A DNA stretch of 64,000 nucleotides from Paenimyroides baculatum (GTDB lineage: Bacteria > Bacteroidota > Bacteroidia > Flavobacteriales > Flavobacteriaceae): assembly GCF_008629655.1 (NCBI RefSeq), contig NZ_VWSG01000001.1, positions 186,001 through 250,000 of the forward strand, in the 5' to 3' direction. This document shows, piece after piece, positions 62,439 through 64,000 of this stretch (positions within the stretch are counted from its first letter, which is position 1; the number at the start of each line of letters is the position of its first letter). The notes below the pieces were generated by a model. That model was given only the letters and a program-made list of their open reading frames with translations, ran no database searches and was not told the DNA's origin. Position numbers and translations under genes: made by a program.

Positions 62439-63656
62439 ATGAAATTACGTGTTTTAATAATTGGTTTGGTTTGGCCCGAACCTACTTCGTCGGCAGCTGG
62501 TTGGCGCATGTTGCAACTGATTGATGAATTGAAGAAAATATCAAACGATATTCATTTTGCCTGTGCAGCATCTAAATCTGTTTCTTCTCATCCGTTAGAC
62601 GAGTTGAATGTTATTACGCACGATATTGTTTTAAACGATTCGTCTTTTAATGATTTTATTGCCGGTCTAATTCCAGATGTTGTTGTCTACGACCGATTTA
62701 TTACCGAAGAACAATTTGGCTGGCGCGTAAAACAGCTTTTTCCGAATATAGTATCGGTTTTAGATACCGAAGATCTGCATTTTGTTCGCAGATCTCGAAC
62801 TACGGCTTTTAAGACAAATACAGAAGTGAATTATGATACGGCTGATTGTTACAGAGAATTATCGTCAATTTATCGATCTGATTTATCGATCATTATTTCA
62901 AAATTTGAGTATGATTTGCTGATCAATCATTTCAATATTCCTTCAAAACAATTGTTATATCTGCCTTTTATTGAAACCAAAATTTCTAACGAAACACAAG
63001 AGAAACTACCTGATTTTAATAGCCGGAAAGATTTTATGTTTATTGGTAATTTTATTCATGAACCAAATTATCAAACAGTACTTCAGCTTAAAAAAATATG
63101 GACATCAATTAAAAAACGATTGCCAAATACTCAGCTTCATATTTATGGCGCGTATGCATCGCAAAAAGCACTTCAGTTAAACAACGCAAACGATGGTTTC
63201 ATCATTAAAGGAAAAGCCGATGATGTGAATGAAATCATGCAAAAATATCGAGTTTTGGTTGCACCAATTCCATTTGGTGCGGGTTTAAAAGGCAAATTTG
63301 TTGATGGTTTTAGAAACGCATTGCCAAGCGTAACTTCTAAAATCGGAGCAGAAGGAATGTCTGCTGAAAATTGGGGTGGATTTATTGCCGTAAACGAAAC
63401 AGATTTTGTTGATGCTGTTTGCAAATTGTACGGAGATGAAACGGAGTGGAATAGGGCAGTAGCAAACGGATTTGATATTTTAAACAATCAGTTTTCTGAA
63501 AGAATTTGGAGCGGAATTTTAAAAGATACTGTTTTGAAAATTTATGCAAATACCGAAACTCATAGAAGCAATTTATTCATTCAAAAAATACTGTGGCAGA
63601 ATGGTTTACAGGCTGTTAAGTACATGAGTTTGTGGATCGAACAAAAAAATAAATAG
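62439..63656 (+). CDS. glycosyltransferase (GT-B fold, GT4-like)
   Basis: The 405-residue protein begins with a nucleotide-binding-fold strand (LRVLIIGLVWPEP) and has the GT-B C-terminal features: FIGNFIHEPNYQTV, LPNTQLHIYGAYAS and the donor-site region LVAPIPFGAGLKGKFVDGFRNALPSV. No membrane segment or signal is seen, so it acts on the inner face of the membrane. Acceptor and sugar unknown; the gene stands alone. Confidence 0.82.
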   Translation: MKLRVLIIGLVWPEPTSSAAGWRMLQLIDELKKISNDIHFACAASKSVSSHPLDELNVITHDIVLNDSSFNDFIAGLIPDVVVYDRFITEEQFGWRVKQLFPNIVSVLDTEDLHFVRRSRTTAFKTNTEVNYDTADCYRELSSIYRSDLSIIISKFEYDLLINHFNIPSKQLLYLPFIETKISNETQEKLPDFNSRKDFMFIGNFIHEPNYQTVLQLKKIWTSIKKRLPNTQLHIYGAYASQKALQLNNANDGFIIKGKADDVNEIMQKYRVLVAPIPFGAGLKGKFVDGFRNALPSVTSKIGAEGMSAENWGGFIAVNETDFVDAVCKLYGDETEWNRAVANGFDILNNQFSERIWSGILKDTVLKIYANTETHRSNLFIQKILWQNGLQAVKYMSLWIEQKNK

Positions 63657-63678
63657 CTTTTTTTTTAATGTTAACTTT

Positions 63679-63710
63679 TTGAAGATTAATCAAATAAAGC
63701 TGTATCTTTA
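63679..63710 (+). promoter_or_regulatory. promoter of the gene at the right edge
   Basis: TTG (63679-63681), 21-bp spacer, TATCTTTA (63703-63710), 22 bp before the start codon. Confidence 0.5.
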
Positions 63711-63732
63711 AGAAAAGAAAATTCAAATTGTT

Positions 63733-64000
63733 ATGGAAAATCCGTTAGTAAATCAGATCAAACAGTACATTTCGCCCGACTTTATTTCAAGTTTGGCTGT
63801 TAGTACAAACGAAACAGAAGCATCAATAAACAATGCTTTTGATGTTGCCATTCCGGCACTACTTTTAAAAATGCATCATAAAGGCGATGCGTATTTAAGA
63901 TCAATGTTTAGCGAAATTCAGAATGTTTTTGCAAACTCTGTAAACGAATTCGAGTTTAAATTAGAAAAAACAGCTTCTTATTTAGACGATTTTTTGGGAA
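63733..64000 (+). CDS. protein of unknown function, 3' part outside the window
   Basis: About 89 codons are visible (MENPLVNQIKQYISPDFISSL...). The helical start with AINNAFDVAIPALL-like packing (SINNAFDVAIPALLL) resembles DUF937 family proteins, in which this segment forms the first helices. No signal peptide. The gene has a promoter-like sequence upstream and runs off the window, so length and ending are unknown. Confidence 0.65.
   Translation, partial: MENPLVNQIKQYISPDFISSLAVSTNETEASINNAFDVAIPALLLKMHHKGDAYLRSMFSEIQNVFANSVNEFEFKLEKTASYLDDFLG

Overview
This AT-rich window looks like a chromosomal segment from a member of the Bacteroidota, most likely Flavobacteriaceae. Four things point there: a TonB-dependent receptor with a carboxypeptidase-like leader domain, a type IX secretion sorting tail, a DNA polymerase III alpha fused to its proofreading exonuclease, and many promoters of the form TTG-N(about 19)-TAnnTTTG placed before short A-rich leaders. 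Most genes are housekeeping genes in short operons separated by clear hairpin terminators. I see no transposase, integrase, phage module or CRISPR array.

Layout. 1-5.2 kb: a truncated lipoprotein gene and a TonB-dependent receptor on the minus strand, divergent from an OmpR/PhoB-type response regulator and a membrane histidine kinase. 5.2-9.1 kb: trmB, a LysE-like exporter and an alkyltransferase-like protein in one operon, then tpx (minus), then the iron-sulfur carrier genes mrp and nfu. 9.1-14.6 kb: a TrxR-like ferredoxin-NADP reductase, a DUF5687 permease with its ABC ATPase, a secreted protein, a [2Fe-2S] ferredoxin and a small membrane protein. 14.6-21.5 kb: glutaryl-CoA dehydrogenase-like enzyme, an orphan plug-domain protein, a PA0069-type radical SAM protein, a T9SS-exported protein, trmN6, rimM-rpsP and a lipoprotein. 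21.5-27.2 kb: dnaE, trxA and three identical tRNA-Asp genes.

27.2-30.6 kb holds the most unusual block: six consecutive co-directional genes for small secreted proteins built on a TonB C-terminal-like domain, none with a membrane anchor. Two of the six share an extra C-terminal domain. Relatives occur at 41.3-42.7 kb (a pair, each with the domain twice), at 59.2 kb, and as the C-terminal domain of a BlaR1-like M56 membrane peptidase at 60.1 kb. That peptidase follows a BlaI-type repressor whose promoter carries two tandem palindromes exactly 20 bp apart.

32.7-37.3 kb is a compact cyanophycin locus: cyanophycin synthetase, divergent from cyanophycinase and an isoaspartyl peptidase/asparaginase, giving polymer synthesis and full breakdown. 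37.4-40.6 kb has ruvC and hemW, then an AT-rich orphan gene flanked by a 16-bp inverted repeat, then a cyclase; a palindromic repeat appears to be inserted in frame in hemW. 40.7-49.5 kb: HugZ-like protein, the TonB-like pair, a methyltransferase, an M49 peptidase, a deoxyribosyltransferase-like protein, an EEP-family membrane protein and Fe/Mn superoxide dismutase. 49.6-58.3 kb: AddA-like and AddB-like recombination subunits separated by kbl and an OmpA/TSP3 porin. 58.3-64 kb: a hydrolase, the BlaI-M56 locus, miaE, a glycosyltransferase and a truncated gene at the right edge.
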